This document shows, piece after piece, positions 56,295-63,896 of a DNA stretch of 64,000 nt (within the stretch, counting starts at the first letter, position 1; the number at the start of each line of letters is the position of its first letter). Source of the DNA: Paraburkholderia unamae. GTDB lineage: Bacteria; Pseudomonadota; Gammaproteobacteria; Burkholderiales; Burkholderiaceae. A model generated the notes under the pieces. It had not been told where the DNA came from. It did not search any database and saw only the letters and a list, made by a program, of their open reading frames with translations. The stretch is taken from positions 83,928-147,927 of the forward strand of contig NZ_QLSU01000023.1 of NCBI RefSeq assembly GCF_003268775.1. The letters run 5' to 3'. Made by a program: the position numbers and the translations under genes.

Positions 56295-56320
56295 AAATAA
56301 CGCACCGGTTAGTTACTTGC
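56295..56320 (-). promoter_or_regulatory. Regulon element copy b: AAATAAC-N5-GGTTAGTTACTTGC
   Basis: Same half-sites as copy a (AAATAAC and GGTTAGTTACT) but separated by 5 nt instead of 1. It lies between the divergent CoA-transferase (72 bp to its start) and acyl-CoA dehydrogenase genes and could serve both. Confidence 0.65.
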
Positions 56321-56433
56321 TGCGAATGTTGGCACAGGAAACTGCTTAATTCAAGGGGTGTTTTTGGCGCAGCCGGGTTTACCTGAGCGGACAACTTTGC
56401 TCACACCCCATTTTTATCGGACATGGAGACAGC

Positions 56434-57579
56434 ATGAAACTCTCGGATATTCATCAGCAGATTCGCGAAACGACGCGTCGTTTCGCCGATGAAGTGATTC
56501 GCCCGGTGGCGGAGGCGCTCGATCGCGAGGAGCGCTTTCCCGCCGAGATCTACCAGCAGATGGGCGAACTGGGTCTCTTCGGGATTACCGTGCCGGAGGC
56601 TTACGGCGGCGTGGGCCTCGACGCAACGGCCTATGCGATCGTGATGGAGGAACTCTCGCGCGGTTACGCCTCGGTCGCCGACCAGTGCGGGCTGCTCGAA
56701 CTCGTGGGCACGCTGCTGAGCGTGCACGGCACCGAGGCGCAGCGCGCGCGCTACATGCAGCCGCTCTTGAGCGCCGCGCTGAAGCCGGCGTACTGCATTA
56801 CCGAAGCCGACGGCGGCAGCGACGTTTCCGGCATCCGCACCACGGCGACGCGCACGGCCGACGGTTGGGAGTTGAGCGGCGCCAAGCTGTGGATTCACAA
56901 CGCGCCCGTGGCGGACCTCGCCTTCGTGCTCGCGCGCACGAACCCGCAAGCGGGCAAGCGCGGCATGAGCATCTTCATCGTCGACTGTTCGCTCGCGGGC
57001 GTCTCGAAGGGGCCGAAGGAACACAAGATGGGCCAGCGCGCCTCGCAGGTCGGCGAACTGCATTTCGAGCGCGTGAAGCTGGCCGAAGACGCGCTGCTCG
57101 GCCAGGAAGGACGTGGCTTCCACATCATGATGAGCGTGCTCGACAAGGGCCGCGTGGGCATCGCCTCGCTCGCGGTGGGCATCGCCCAGGCGGGTCTCGA
57201 AGCCGCGCTCGACTACGCAAAAACGCGCCGCCAGTTCGGCAGCCACCTGGCGGAGTTTCAAGGCATTCAGTGGATGCTGGCCGACATGGCGCGCGACATC
57301 CAGGCGGCGCGCCTGCTCGTGCGCGACGCCGCCGAACGGCTCGATGCGGGCGAGCGCGCCAGCATCGCGTGCTCGATGGCGAAATGCTTCGCGGGCGACA
57401 CGGCCGTCAAGCACAGCGCCAACGCCGTGCAGATCTTCGGCGGCAGCGGCTACATTCGCGGCTTCGAAGTCGAGCGGCTCTATCGCGACGCCAAGATCAC
57501 GCAAATCTACGAAGGCACGAACCAGATCCAGCGCACCATCATCGCACGCGATCTGATCGCGAACGGAGCCACGCTGTGA
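56434..57579 (+). CDS. Acyl-CoA dehydrogenase
   Basis: 381-aa FAD-dependent dehydrogenase. Substrate/FAD motifs YCITEADGGSDVSGIRTTATR and WIHNAPVADLAFVLART, FAD-contacting KTRRQFGSHLAEFQGIQWMLADM, GGSGYIRGFEVERLYRDAKI, and the catalytic Glu in YEGTNQIQRTIIARDL. It introduces a 2,3-double bond in an acyl-CoA and needs ETF, which the supercluster provides at 44126-45832. It is the first gene of a plus-strand operon to 61747; its end overlaps the SDR start (GTGA). Confidence 0.94.
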   Translation: MKLSDIHQQIRETTRRFADEVIRPVAEALDREERFPAEIYQQMGELGLFGITVPEAYGGVGLDATAYAIVMEELSRGYASVADQCGLLELVGTLLSVHGTEAQRARYMQPLLSAALKPAYCITEADGGSDVSGIRTTATRTADGWELSGAKLWIHNAPVADLAFVLARTNPQAGKRGMSIFIVDCSLAGVSKGPKEHKMGQRASQVGELHFERVKLAEDALLGQEGRGFHIMMSVLDKGRVGIASLAVGIAQAGLEAALDYAKTRRQFGSHLAEFQGIQWMLADMARDIQAARLLVRDAAERLDAGERASIACSMAKCFAGDTAVKHSANAVQIFGGSGYIRGFEVERLYRDAKITQIYEGTNQIQRTIIARDLIANGATL

Positions 57580-58379
57580 ACGCGTCGAATGCCCCAACTT
57601 CCGCAGCGCGGCCGGTTGCGCTCGTCACGGGCGCGCGCCGCGGCATCGGCCGCGCCATCGCCGTCGAACTCGGCCGCGCGGGCTTCGATGTCGCGCTGAC
57701 CGATGCCGTCGCGTCGGCCGAACTGGACGCCGCCGCCGACGCGGTCGCGCAAACGGGCGCGCGCGCGGCAGCCCTGGTTTCCGACCTCGCCGATCTCGCC
57801 ACGCACGCGGCGCTCCTCGCGCAGGTGGAGGCGAAGCTGGACGGCCCGGTCGATTGCCTCGTGAACAACGCGGGCGTGTCGGTGCTTTCGCGCGGCGACC
57901 TGCTCGACGTCACGCCGGAGAGCTTCGACCGGTGCATGTCGGTGAACCTGCGCGGCACGTTCTTTTTGACGCAAACCTTCGCGCGCTATCTGGCCGAAGG
58001 CGGGCGCCGCGCGCGCGCCGCGCATCGCAGCGTCATCACGATCACCTCGTCGAACGCGATCGCGGCTTCACCGCTACGCGGCGAATACTGCGTGTCGAAA
58101 GCCGGTCTCTCGATGGCAACCACGCTGTTCTCGCTGCGCCTCGCCGAACTCGGCGTGGGCGTCTACGAGGTGCAGCCCGGACTCATCGAGACCGAAATGA
58201 CCGAGCCCTCGCGCGCGCGTTACGACGCGCAGATCGCGCAAGGACTCACCGCCATCCCCCACTGGGGCAAACCGCAAGACGTCGCCACCGCCGTGCGCAC
58301 GCTCGCCACCGGGGGCCTTGCCTATAGCGTGGGCCAGGCCATCCGCGTGGATGGCGGCCTGCTCGTCAACAAGTACTGA
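57576..58379 (+). CDS. Short-chain dehydrogenase/reductase (FabG-like)
   Basis: 267-aa SDR. NAD(P) motif VTGARRGIGRAIA (residues ~16-28), NNAGVSV, catalytic Ser in ITITSSNAIA and the Y-x3-K pair in GEYCVSKAGLSM. The start is GTG at 57576, overlapping the acyl-CoA dehydrogenase stop by 4 bp. Most likely it oxidises or reduces a 3-hydroxy/3-keto group downstream of the acyl-CoA dehydrogenase, or acts on a sugar; the sequence does not decide. Confidence 0.9.
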   Translation: MNASNAPTSAARPVALVTGARRGIGRAIAVELGRAGFDVALTDAVASAELDAAADAVAQTGARAAALVSDLADLATHAALLAQVEAKLDGPVDCLVNNAGVSVLSRGDLLDVTPESFDRCMSVNLRGTFFLTQTFARYLAEGGRRARAAHRSVITITSSNAIAASPLRGEYCVSKAGLSMATTLFSLRLAELGVGVYEVQPGLIETEMTEPSRARYDAQIAQGLTAIPHWGKPQDVATAVRTLATGGLAYSVGQAIRVDGGLLVNKY

Positions 58380-58387
58380 GCCCAATC

Positions 58388-59557
58388 ATGACCCTTACGA
58401 TCACGCTTCCCACCGCAAGCGGACACCTCGAGCCCTGGCGCGTCGAAGGCAAGCCGCTCGCCGTTTGCGCGCCCGCGCGTCCCTTCAACCGGATCGCCTA
58501 TTCGGCGGCGCATATCGTCGCCGATCCGTTGCGCGCGGGCGAGCTCGACGCGGCTCCCGCCATCGACTGGCCGCGCACGCTCGAATACCGCCGCTACCTG
58601 CTGCAACAAGGTCTCGGCATTGCCGAAGCGATGGATACCGCGCAACGCGGCATGGGCGTGCCGTGGCCCACGGCGCTCGAACTCATCACGCGCACGCTCG
58701 CCGAAACGCGCGATATCGCGGGCGCGCGCATTGCGTCCGGCTGCGGGACCGATCACGTCGATCTGCGCGATGTTGCGGACTGCGACGACGTGATCCGTGC
58801 GTACGCGCATCAGATCGAAGCCGTGCAGCGCGTGGGCGGCAACATCATTCTGATGGCCAGCCGCGCGCTCGTGAAAGTCGCGCGCTCGCCCGACGACTAC
58901 CGGCGCGTCTATCGCGAAGTGCTGGCCATGTGCGACCGGCCGGTCATCCTGCACTGGCTCGGCGAGATGTTCGATCCCGCGCTGGCAGGCTACTGGGGCG
59001 GCGGCGATTTCGCGCAAGCCGCCGCCGTATGCCTCGACATCATCGAAGAGAACGCAACGCGCGTGGACGGCATCAAGATTTCCCTGCTCGACGAACACAA
59101 GGAGATCACGTTCCGCCGCCGCCTGCCGGAAGGCGTCAAGCTCTACACGGGCGACGACTTCAACTATCCGTCGCTGATCGCGGGCGACGGCACGCATCAC
59201 TCGCACGCGCTGCTCGGCATTTTCGACGCCATCGCTCCGGCCGCCTCGCAGGCGCTCGCCGCCCTCGCCGCGGGAAACCGCGCCACCTACGACGCCCTGC
59301 TCGCACCGACCGTGCCGCTCGCGCGCCATATCTTCCGTACACCTACGCAATTCTACAAGACCGGCGTCGTGCTGCTTGCGTACCTGAACGGATTCCAGCC
59401 GCACTTCTTCATGCCGGGCGGCCACCACGGCATGCGCCCGCCCGCCTATCTCGCCGAGGTGTTCCGCCTGGCCGACCGCGCGGGCCTGTTGCGCGAGCCC
59501 GAAGCGGCGGTGCACCGGATGCGCGCGCTGCTGCTCCCACTGGGCTGCGGAGACTGA
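58388..59557 (+). CDS. DUF993 protein, dihydrodipicolinate synthase-like TIM barrel
   Basis: 389-aa protein of the DUF993 family (class I aldolase/DapA-like barrel). Blocks: PARPFNRIAYSAAHIVADPL, GACIASGCGTDHVDL-like region (ARIASGCGTDHVDLRD), PVILHWLGEMFDPALAGYWG, GIKISLLDEHKE (a candidate Schiff-base Lys) and the C-terminal FMPGGHHGMRPPAYLAEVF. The family often neighbours Gfo/Idh and sugar-isomerase genes, as here. A keto-acid or keto-sugar lyase activity is plausible, but the reaction is not known to me. It starts 8 bp after the SDR stop. Confidence 0.85.
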   Translation: MTLTITLPTASGHLEPWRVEGKPLAVCAPARPFNRIAYSAAHIVADPLRAGELDAAPAIDWPRTLEYRRYLLQQGLGIAEAMDTAQRGMGVPWPTALELITRTLAETRDIAGARIASGCGTDHVDLRDVADCDDVIRAYAHQIEAVQRVGGNIILMASRALVKVARSPDDYRRVYREVLAMCDRPVILHWLGEMFDPALAGYWGGGDFAQAAAVCLDIIEENATRVDGIKISLLDEHKEITFRRRLPEGVKLYTGDDFNYPSLIAGDGTHHSHALLGIFDAIAPAASQALAALAAGNRATYDALLAPTVPLARHIFRTPTQFYKTGVVLLAYLNGFQPHFFMPGGHHGMRPPAYLAEVFRLADRAGLLREPEAAVHRMRALLLPLGCGD

Positions 59558-59558
59558 C

Positions 59559-59990
59559 GTGCCGACGACCCCAGGCCCCCGCCACACCACCGTGCGCCAC
59601 ATGGAGCTGTGCCGCTTCCGCGACGAGGTGACGCCCGAATGCCGACGCGCCTTTTTCGAGCAGATCCGGCGGCTCGCGGAATTGCCCGGCATCGCGTTCT
59701 CGAACTTCCACAGCGGGCTGAACGCCTCCCCGGAGGGGCTGGCCGCCGCATTCGACGATGGCTTCATGATGGATTTCGCGAGCTGGGACGCCTGCTTCGC
59801 CTACCTCGCGCACCCGACCCGCCAGGCCATCTCCGCGCGGCTGATCGAAGCGCTGCAAGGCGGACGCGCGGGCCTGCTCGTCTTTGACATGAATCTGGAA
59901 CCCCATGAGAAACCTGCAAGGAACACTCGAGCTTTGCTCAATCAACACCGCGACGCTCGGTCATCGGGAGCCGCTGACTCGCGTAATTGA
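59559..59990 (+). CDS. Dabb-family (stress-response A/B barrel) protein
   Basis: 143-aa protein with a dimeric alpha/beta-barrel core: VRHMELCRFRDEVTPECRRAFFEQIRRLAELPGI, then DDGFMMDFASWDACFAYLAHPTRQAI and ending LLVFDMNL. The start GTG at 59559 has GGAG 6 nt upstream, just after the DUF993 stop; ATG 59601 is an alternative. The last ~30 residues (EKPARNTRALLNQ...) lie beyond the domain and overlap the next gene by 86 bp in another frame. The function is unknown; some Dabb proteins are small cyclases or monooxygenases. Confidence 0.78.
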   Translation: MPTTPGPRHTTVRHMELCRFRDEVTPECRRAFFEQIRRLAELPGIAFSNFHSGLNASPEGLAAAFDDGFMMDFASWDACFAYLAHPTRQAISARLIEALQGGRAGLLVFDMNLEPHEKPARNTRALLNQHRDARSSGAADSRN

Positions 59991-60759
59991 CCGCGTGGCG
60001 CGGGCGGGCTTTGGCGGCATCGCGCCGTGGCGTCATGAAATCGAGGACGGCAAGGCGGATATCGACGCGCTCGCCCGCCAGATCCGCGCCCTGGGGCTCA
60101 CGGTGACCGGCTACTGCCGGTCGGCCTATCTGCCTGGGGCAACCCGGGAACAGTTCGCCGCCAACGTCGAAACGAATCGTGCGGCGATACGCGACGCGGC
60201 CACGCTCGGCGCGCAATGCTTCGTGATGGTGGTGGGCGGCCTGCCCGAGGGCAGCCGCGACCTGCCGGCCGCGCGGGCGCAAGTGATCGACGGCATCGGC
60301 ATGCTGGCCGACACCGCGCGCGCGTTCGGCGTGCCGCTGGCCATCGAGCCGCTTCATCCCGTCTACGCGGCCGATCGCGCAGTCGTCAATACGCTCGCGC
60401 AAGCCTTGCAGATTTGCGAAACGCTCGATGCGGGCGGCGACACGCTGGGCGTGGCGCTCGACGTCTACCACTGCTGGTGGGACCCGGCGCTCGACGCGTC
60501 CATTGCCGACGCCGGACCCGCGCGCCGTCTGCTCGCGTACCACGTCTGCGACTGGCTGCGGCAGACGCGCGACCCGTTGCTGGACCGCGGCATGATGGGC
60601 GACGGCGTGGCGGACCTGCGCGCGATACGCGCCGCCGTCGAGCGAGCCGGGTACGCCGGCATGGTCGAAGTCGAGATTTTCTCGGCGCAGAACTGGTGGC
60701 GTCGCGACCCCGACGAAGTATTGGCGATATGCGCCGAGCGACTGCAAACGGTCTGCTAA
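59905..60759 (+). CDS. Sugar phosphate isomerase/epimerase-like TIM-barrel protein
   Basis: 284-aa AP-endonuclease-2-like (xylose isomerase-type) barrel. Metal-site blocks include LAIEPLHPVYAADRAVV (Glu), GVALDVYHCWWDP (Asp, His), YHVCDW (His) and MVEVEIFSAQNWW (Glu). Family members isomerise or dehydrate keto-sugars and inosose; several act directly after a Gfo/Idh dehydrogenase. No later ATG keeps the conserved start LELCSINTATLGHREPL, so the 86-bp overlap with the Dabb gene is real. Confidence 0.88.
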   Translation: MRNLQGTLELCSINTATLGHREPLTRVIDRVARAGFGGIAPWRHEIEDGKADIDALARQIRALGLTVTGYCRSAYLPGATREQFAANVETNRAAIRDAATLGAQCFVMVVGGLPEGSRDLPAARAQVIDGIGMLADTARAFGVPLAIEPLHPVYAADRAVVNTLAQALQICETLDAGGDTLGVALDVYHCWWDPALDASIADAGPARRLLAYHVCDWLRQTRDPLLDRGMMGDGVADLRAIRAAVERAGYAGMVEVEIFSAQNWWRRDPDEVLAICAERLQTVC

Positions 60760-60778
60760 AGCAAAAGGAAACCACCGA

Positions 60779-61747
60779 ATGAAAGACGTCATCCGATGGG
60801 GCGTGCTGGGCGCGGCCCGCATCGCCGATCAATTCGTCGTGCCCGCATTGCAGCGCTCGCGCAACAACCGGGTCGCGGCCATCGCGGCGCGCGATCCCGC
60901 GCGGGCCGCCGCCTTCGCGGGCCGTCACGGCATCGAACGGGTACTCGCGCACTACGAGGACGTGCTCGCCGCCGCCGATATCGACGCGATCTATATCGCG
61001 CTTCCGACCGCCCTGCACTTCGAGTGGTGCAAACGGGCGCTGCTGGCCGGCAAGCACGTGCTCTGCGAAAAGCCCATCGCGATGCATGCGAGCGAAGTGG
61101 AGGCGCTTGTCGCCTTGCGCGAGCGTACCGGTAAGCTGTGCGCCGAGGCCTTCATGGTGGCGCATCATCCGCAATGGCACTATGTGCGCGACTGTCTCGC
61201 ACAAGGTCTGATCGGCGACCTGAAACTGGTGGAAGGCGCGTTCAGCTACTTCAACGAAGACCCGCATGCGCTCAAGAACGACCGGGCGCTCGGCGGCGGC
61301 GGCGTGCGCGACATCGGCGTGTACCCGGTCGTGACGACGCGTCTTGCCACGGGCCTCGAACCCATTCGCGTGGAAGCGGACGTCGAGATCGACCCACGCT
61401 TTGGCACGGACCGGTTTGCGTCGGCGCGCGTCGCCTTTGACGGATTCGATCTGCGCTTCTATTGCGCCACGCAACTGGCGCGCCGCCAGCAGATGACTTT
61501 CCACGGCACGCGTGGCTGGCTCTCGCTCGAAGCGCCGTTCAACCCTGGCGTCTACGGACCGGCGGTCGTGCACCTGCGCACCGACGCGACCGCGTCGATT
61601 CGCACCGAGGCTTTCGACGGCTTCGACCAGTATCAGCTCATGGTCGAAGACTTCGCCGATGCGCTGCTCGGCACGCGGCCGGGTCCGCGCTTCCCGCTTG
61701 AGAACTCGCTGGGGAATCAGCGCGTGATCGACCGGATTCTTGGCTGA
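60779..61747 (+). CDS. Gfo/Idh/MocA-family oxidoreductase
   Basis: 322-aa NAD(P)-dependent oxidoreductase. N-terminal VIRWGVLGAARIADQFVVPAL (Rossmann), HVLCEKPIAMHASEVEAL (catalytic EKP Lys), and GGGVRDIGVYPVVTTRLATG at the substrate-domain His/Asp position, where Tyr replaces the usual His. Together with the preceding isomerase this is the dehydrogenase-isomerase pair seen in inositol and 3-keto-glycoside pathways. It is the last gene of the plus-strand operon. Confidence 0.9.
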   Translation: MKDVIRWGVLGAARIADQFVVPALQRSRNNRVAAIAARDPARAAAFAGRHGIERVLAHYEDVLAAADIDAIYIALPTALHFEWCKRALLAGKHVLCEKPIAMHASEVEALVALRERTGKLCAEAFMVAHHPQWHYVRDCLAQGLIGDLKLVEGAFSYFNEDPHALKNDRALGGGGVRDIGVYPVVTTRLATGLEPIRVEADVEIDPRFGTDRFASARVAFDGFDLRFYCATQLARRQQMTFHGTRGWLSLEAPFNPGVYGPAVVHLRTDATASIRTEAFDGFDQYQLMVEDFADALLGTRPGPRFPLENSLGNQRVIDRILG

Positions 61748-61784
61748 CCGGAGTGACTTCGACGGGGAGACGGTCGCGGCGGGT

Positions 61785-61829
61785 TGATCGCGCAATCGGG
61801 ATGTTCGCGGCGGCGGTTTTGCGCGATCA
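61785..61829. repeat. Inverted repeat, 11-bp arms TGATCGCGCAA/TTGCGCGATCA
   Basis: Arms at 61785-61795 and 61819-61829 with a 23-nt G+C-rich spacer, 38 bp after the Gfo/Idh stop. As RNA it could form a stable stem-loop at the end of the operon; as DNA it could be an operator for the hydrolase gene at 61937. Confidence 0.5.
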
Positions 61830-61936
61830 TCTCGTGCGGGCGCCGAGGTTTTTGACGCTCTCACGGGCAAGCAGCGTACGATTCTTGCCTGATCACTGAT
61901 CGGTCTCGTCACGCGCTCGCAGGAAGCCGCACATTC

Positions 61937-62962
61937 ATGAGTAAACGCATTCCCGGCTGGCCATCCTCCGCTGAACCGTTGCACAGGCTACGCTTGCGCC
62001 GCGACGGACAAGCGATCGCGGTCACGATCGCAGGCCCGAGCGCCGCGCCCGCCGTTGTCGTGCTGCACGGCGGCCCTGGCAGCGCAAGCCAGCCCGGCAT
62101 GCTGGCCCTGTTCGATCTGACCAGAACGCGCGTGATTTTTGTCGATCAACGCGGAGCGGGCGCGTCGTCGCCTCGCGGCACGCTGCGCGGCAACCGCACG
62201 GACCGCCTCATTGACGACCTCGAAGCGATCCGCCGCGCACTTGGCATCGCGCGCTGGGGTGTGGTTGGCGGCTCGTGGGGAGCGGCGCTCGCGCTCGCGT
62301 ATGCGAGCCGGCATCCCGGAAGCGTGCGGGGCGTCGTGCTGCGCGGACTCTTTCTGACCTCGCGGCACGAGGTGCGCAGTCTCTTCGTCACCTCGCGCAG
62401 TCGAGCGCCGCGCGCCTGGCGGCGTCTGCGCTCCGCCGCCGGATGCACGCGCGCGAGCGCCCTGCTGGCAGCTTGTACCCGACGATTGCAGCCCGGCGCG
62501 GCCTACGCGAAGCAACGCGAAATCGCGCTCGCGTGGCGTGCGTATGAAGATGCGGTGCTCGCTTCGTCCCGGCCTGGCCGCGCCATGAAAGCCCGGACGC
62601 GTCGCGCGAACGAGCCGAAGGCCGTGCATGCGCTCATCGCCAAGTATCGTATTCAGTCGCATTACCTGATGCACGACTGCTGGCTGGGCGAGCGCCGCTT
62701 ACTCGCCTGCGCGCGCTCGGCAGAACGTGCAGGAGTCCCGATCTTTGCCGTTCACGGGACGCGAGACCCCGTGTGCCCCGTGCACAACGCAGAACGTCTC
62801 GCCAGGGCCGCGCCGCGTGCGCACATCGCCCGCGTGCCCGGCGGGCATCTCGCCAGCGACGCCGCACTGAAGCACGCCCTCGCGCACGCGGTGCAGGCCT
62901 TGCTTGCCCGTGCCGATGACGAGAACGGCGGCACGCCCGGCCAGGCTTCAGGGAAAGCGTAG
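61937..62962 (+). CDS. Alpha/beta hydrolase, proline iminopeptidase-like
   Basis: 341-aa serine hydrolase with the proline-iminopeptidase set of motifs: HGGPGSASQPG (oxyanion region), FVDQRGAGASSPRG, nucleophile elbow GGSWGAAL, Asp in GTRDPVCPVHNAE and His in GGHLASDA. Cytoplasmic; no signal peptide. It could cleave N-terminal proline or other small amide/ester substrates. It is separated from the catabolic operon by 189 bp and convergent with the SET gene, so it is probably independent. Confidence 0.87.
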   Translation: MSKRIPGWPSSAEPLHRLRLRRDGQAIAVTIAGPSAAPAVVVLHGGPGSASQPGMLALFDLTRTRVIFVDQRGAGASSPRGTLRGNRTDRLIDDLEAIRRALGIARWGVVGGSWGAALALAYASRHPGSVRGVVLRGLFLTSRHEVRSLFVTSRSRAPRAWRRLRSAAGCTRASALLAACTRRLQPGAAYAKQREIALAWRAYEDAVLASSRPGRAMKARTRRANEPKAVHALIAKYRIQSHYLMHDCWLGERRLLACARSAERAGVPIFAVHGTRDPVCPVHNAERLARAAPRAHIARVPGGHLASDAALKHALAHAVQALLARADDENGGTPGQASGKA

Positions 62963-62993
62963 CAAGCTGCACGGGCTCGCCGCACGCCAACCG

Positions 62994-63791
62994 CTACGCG
63001 AGCATTTCGAGGTCGAGCGAATCGACCGCCTCAACCAGAATGCGTGCGTCGCCATTCACGGGCTGGGGCGTGCCCGATGGCGCGAACACCGGGGTTCCGG
63101 CGTCGAACGCCCGCTGGGACAACGCACACCGTCCCGGCGCGGTTGCCAGCCCGGCCAGCCACACCTGCTCGCCATACAACGCGCGGCCAGGCTGACGCCA
63201 GCATATGGCGAGCCGATTTCCGGCAAGACGTTCGAGCACGCGGACCTGCGCGGGCGCGCACGGCTGCGCCTCGCAGGCAACGGGCGCCGCGTCGTGATTC
63301 GCGCTGGCCGCCGCCCGACGTTCGGGTTCTTCGCGCCATATCGCGAGCATCGTTCCCCGGCAAGTTTTCGCGCCACAGCGGCACGCAAACCTCCCGGTCA
63401 TCGCAGGTCCTCGCGGCGGCTCGACGGCAAGCGCGTAATCGATCGTGATTTCCTTCGCCGCGGCGATCGGGCCGATGGCGCGAACGAACGCGCGGCCATT
63501 GCGCACTTGCACCCGGCAATTCGGCTCGCACGAGTGGTTGATCCAGCGCGCGGGGTTGCGTTCGCGCGCGCCGACCATGACATAGCCGTCGCTCACGCCA
63601 AGGAAAACGGCGTTTCCGGGCGGCAGCTCTCCCGCTACAAGCCGCGAGAGCGCGGCATCCCAGGCCGCCCACTCGCCCTTGTACTCGATCACGCACTCGC
63701 CGGCGTACAACGCATGTCGCGCGAATACGCCACGGCCGCGACGCGATTGCCGCACGATGATATGGGGAAGCCTCCCTTCGCTCACGCTCAT
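62994..63791 (-). CDS. SET-domain methyltransferase fused to a DUF3331 domain
   Basis: 265-aa fusion. Residues ~10-160 form a SET domain: SRRGRGVFARHALYAGECVIEYKGEW, NPARWINHSCEPNC (SAM-binding NHS), EITIDYALA (active-site Tyr) and post-SET Cys in CRCGAKTCRGTM. Residues ~180-265 match the DUF3331 pattern: RLAICWRQPGRALYGEQVW, PGRCALSQRAFDAGTPVFAP and NGDARILVEAVD. SET enzymes methylate lysines on proteins; the target of this bacterial one is unknown. I chose the ATG at 63791 with GGAG upstream; an earlier ATG at 63833 adds 14 residues. Confidence 0.85.
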   Translation of the reverse strand: MSVSEGRLPHIIVRQSRRGRGVFARHALYAGECVIEYKGEWAAWDAALSRLVAGELPPGNAVFLGVSDGYVMVGARERNPARWINHSCEPNCRVQVRNGRAFVRAIGPIAAAKEITIDYALAVEPPRGPAMTGRFACRCGAKTCRGTMLAIWREEPERRAAASANHDAAPVACEAQPCAPAQVRVLERLAGNRLAICWRQPGRALYGEQVWLAGLATAPGRCALSQRAFDAGTPVFAPSGTPQPVNGDARILVEAVDSLDLEMLA

Positions 63792-63896
63792 CGGTCCACT
63801 CCACAAAGGCCGCCCAGCGCGGGCGGCATCCATGCCATTCGTGCGGGCGGCAGGGCGACCGCTTCAATGCGAGTTCAGCGCGGGTTCAGTGTGGGC

